From: Celeribacter halophilus
Lineage (GTDB): Bacteria; Pseudomonadota; Alphaproteobacteria; Rhodobacterales; Rhodobacteraceae
Length of the DNA: 64,000 bases
Assembly: GCF_900114135.1 (NCBI RefSeq)
Contig: NZ_FORY01000008.1
Coordinates: 124,001-188,000, forward strand
Reading direction: 5' to 3'
In this document: in pieces, positions 62,062 to 64,000 of the stretch
Layout of the letters: every line of letters begins with the position of its first letter
How positions within the stretch are numbered: the stretch's first letter is position 1
Program-made: the position numbers and the translations under genes
Notes under the pieces: generated by a model
What the model saw: only the letters and a program-made list of their open reading frames with translations
Told to the model about the DNA's origin: nothing
Database searches by the model: none

Positions 62062-64000
62062 CCGGACTCGTCGACTGGGCCGGTGAACGTGCCCGAATGA
62101 TTCTGGCCTTTATTGCGCTGACCCTGATCGCGGGGGCCTATGCCTATGTCAGCCTGCCCAAAGAGGGCGAACCGGACATCGAAATCCCCGGCCTCTATGT
62201 GGCCGTGCCCTTCCCCGGCATTTCCGCCGAAGATGCCGAGAAACTGCTCGTCAAACCGATGGAAACCGAGTTCTCCGATCTCGACGGGCTCGATTCCATG
62301 TCGGCCACCGCCTCCGAAGGCTATGGCGGCATCTGGCTTGAATTCGAATTCGGCTGGGACAAGACCAAAACCATCGCCGATGTGCGCGACCGGATGGGCC
62401 GTGTCGAGGCGGATTTTCCCGCAGGGGCCGACAGTTACACCGTCTCGGAGGTCAACTTCTCCGAATTTCCGATCCTGATCGTCAACCTCACCGGCCCCGT
62501 GCCCGAACGCACTTTGGTGAAATATGCCAAGGAGATGCAGGACCGGATCGAGAGCCTCGAACCCGTGCTGGAAGCCCAGCTCACCGGCCATCGTGACGAG
62601 ATGCTCGAAGTGGTGATCGACCCGCTCAAGCTCGAAAGCTACAATGTCACCGCCGCCGAGTTGATCAACGTGGTCACCAACAACAACCAGCTTGTCGCCG
62701 CAGGCGAGGTCGAAACCGATCAGGGCACGTTCTCGGTCAAGATCCCCGCCTCGTTCGACGACCAGCGCGATGTCATGTCCCTGCCGGTCAAGGTCAATGG
62801 CGATCGTGTGGTGACGCTGGGCAATCTGGCCGACATCCGCCTGACCTTCGAGGACCGCACGGGCACGGCGCGGTTCAATGGCGAAAACACCGTGGCGCTT
62901 CAGGTGGTCAAACGCAAAGGTTTCCCGATCATCGACACGGTGGATCTGGTGAAACAGGAGGTCGCCGACGAATTCGCAACATGGCCGGAGCCGTTGCAAC
63001 AGGCGATCATTGTCGGCACATCGAATGACCAGTCGCGGCAGGTCTCCTCTATGGTGAGCCAGCTCGAAGGCTCCGTGCTCACCGCCATTGCGTTGGTGAT
63101 GATTGTGGTGCTGGCCTCGCTGGGCATCCGCTCGTCGCTACTGGTCGGCTTTGCCATCCCCACATCTTTCCTGTTGTGCTTCATCCTCTTGGGGCTGATG
63201 GACATCACCATTTCGAACATCGTCATGTTCGGACTGATCCTCGCAGTCGGGATGCTGGTGGACGGGGCCATTGTGGTGGTCGAATATGCCGACCGGAAAA
63301 TGGATGAGGGCGCAGGCCCCATGGCCGCCTTTATCGAGGCCGCCAAGCGCATGTTCTGGCCGATTGTCTCATCCACCGCCACAACGCTCTGTGCCTTTCT
63401 GCCGATGCTGTTCTGGCCGGGTGTGGCGGGCGAATTCATGGGAATGCTCCCCGTTACCATCATCTTTGTGCTCTCTGCCTCGCTGATCGTGGCGCTGATC
63501 TACCTGCCTGTGATGGGCGGCGTCTCCGGTCGGATCGCGCGGAGCTTTGATCACGCCTCGGCCGGTCTGCGCGACATGGCGCCCTACTGGCTGCGCGCGC
63601 TTCTGGTGATCCCGTCGGCCTATCTGGTGTTTCTCGGCCTGATGCAGCTCATGAACCCCGCCTACCTCATGAGCGGCGAAGCCAAGGGCGGCGTGGCGCT
63701 CGGCGCTGCTTTGTTCCTGATCGGCTCGTCCCTCACCGGCATCACACTTTCGGCAGCGCGGATCGAGCGGGACAGGAAAAAGGTGGACTCCGGCTACAAA
63801 CGCTCCGCCTTCGGGCATTTCACCTATTTCATCGCGGGCAACCCCGTAATGCCTGTGATCGTCATCGTCGCGGTCATGTTCGCGGTGATCTCGGTTTTCG
63901 GCTATTATGGCAAGAATAACAAAGGCATCGAGTTCTTTTCGGCCACAGAACCCGAACAGGCGATCATCTATGTGAAGGCGCGCGGCAACCTGTCGCTGAC
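62058..64000 (+). CDS. RND efflux transporter permease subunit (cut by the right edge)
   Basis: About 647 of an expected 1,000+ residues are visible. The N-terminus (MTGLVDWAGERARMILAFIA, first membrane helix), the porter domain (LPKEGEPDIEIPGLYVAVPF, TVSEVNFSEFPILIVNLTG) and transmembrane helices 2-6 are clear. The proton-relay helix reads LAVGMLVDGAIVVVEYADRK, where AcrB has two Asp residues and here the second is Gly. The rest of the protein, including the second porter domain, lies outside. Substrates unknown. Confidence 0.93.
   Translation, partial: MTGLVDWAGERARMILAFIALTLIAGAYAYVSLPKEGEPDIEIPGLYVAVPFPGISAEDAEKLLVKPMETEFSDLDGLDSMSATASEGYGGIWLEFEFGWDKTKTIADVRDRMGRVEADFPAGADSYTVSEVNFSEFPILIVNLTGPVPERTLVKYAKEMQDRIESLEPVLEAQLTGHRDEMLEVVIDPLKLESYNVTAAELINVVTNNNQLVAAGEVETDQGTFSVKIPASFDDQRDVMSLPVKVNGDRVVTLGNLADIRLTFEDRTGTARFNGENTVALQVVKRKGFPIIDTVDLVKQEVADEFATWPEPLQQAIIVGTSNDQSRQVSSMVSQLEGSVLTAIALVMIVVLASLGIRSSLLVGFAIPTSFLLCFILLGLMDITISNIVMFGLILAVGMLVDGAIVVVEYADRKMDEGAGPMAAFIEAAKRMFWPIVSSTATTLCAFLPMLFWPGVAGEFMGMLPVTIIFVLSASLIVALIYLPVMGGVSGRIARSFDHASAGLRDMAPYWLRALLVIPSAYLVFLGLMQLMNPAYLMSGEAKGGVALGAALFLIGSSLTGITLSAARIERDRKKVDSGYKRSAFGHFTYFIAGNPVMPVIVIVAVMFAVISVFGYYGKNNKGIEFFSATEPEQAIIYVKARGNLSL

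Overview
The window is a stretch of core chromosome from a high-GC alphaproteobacterium, most likely a member of the Rhodobacteraceae (Roseobacter group). The evidence is the gene content and gene order: yceD-rpmF-plsX-fabH-ihfA-merR followed by tRNA-Pro, lptD-surA-pdxA-rsmA, an SPOR-domain gene-nagZ-scpA-scpB, yfgM-bamB-der, a fused double-domain dCTP deaminase and an OlsB/GlsB-type aminolipid acyltransferase. No insertion sequence, prophage, CRISPR array, plasmid gene or rRNA operon was seen, and base composition looks even throughout. Species assignment is inference.

Layout. 1-8156 (minus strand): pyrH-frr-uppS-cdsA-dxr-rseP, then a previously easy-to-miss 43-residue membrane protein gene, then bamA running off the left edge. 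8333-11274 (plus): mscS, miaA and an AraC-type regulator. 11401-14817: a lytic transglycosylase (minus), ssb, kdsA and a TfoX C-terminal-domain protein (plus), then ndk (minus). 14957-18094 (plus): an ABC-F ATPase, a MarC protein and a membrane-anchored aspartic protease. 18152-20083 (minus): pepA-holC. 20183-27869 (plus): lptF-lptG-lptD-surA-pdxA-rsmA. 28026-36660 (minus): DUF4167, prfA-prmC, speB-DUF1499, a small porin-like outer membrane protein, uup, a TerB-like protein and an OlsB/GlsB-like acyltransferase. 36930-37945: msrB (plus) converging on bamE (minus). 38025-44240 (plus): the lipid/ribosome operon, tRNA-Pro(GGG) and dcd. 44289-53396 (minus): dgt, a Na+/H+ antiporter, argS, SPOR, nagZ, scpA, scpB and a small basic protein. 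53546-56760 (plus): an ErpA-type Fe-S carrier, a secreted protein, a flavoprotein and xthA. 56857-60468 (minus): yfgM-like, bamB, der. 60916-64000 (plus): an RND efflux adaptor and permease, the latter cut by the right edge.

The common theme is envelope construction: three Bam components (bamA, bamB, bamE) with surA, the LPS transport genes lptD/F/G with kdsA, undecaprenyl, isoprenoid and phospholipid steps (uppS, dxr, cdsA, plsX, fabH, an OlsB/GlsB-like enzyme), the site-2 protease rseP, and peptidoglycan turnover (lytic transglycosylase, nagZ, SPOR). Translation and genome maintenance genes (frr, prfA, prmC, rsmA, miaA, argS, der, two ABC-F proteins, ssb, holC, scpA/B, xthA, dgt, ihfA) are interspersed.

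I found no clearly new multi-gene system. The most interesting observations are small: the 43-residue protein between rseP and bamA; face-to-face dgt/erpA promoters that share one -10 region and overlap DnaA-box-like 9-mers; a perfect 15-bp palindrome in the RND efflux promoter with no regulator gene beside it; promoter positions that predict leaderless mRNAs; and a structured ~200-nt leader before rpmF.
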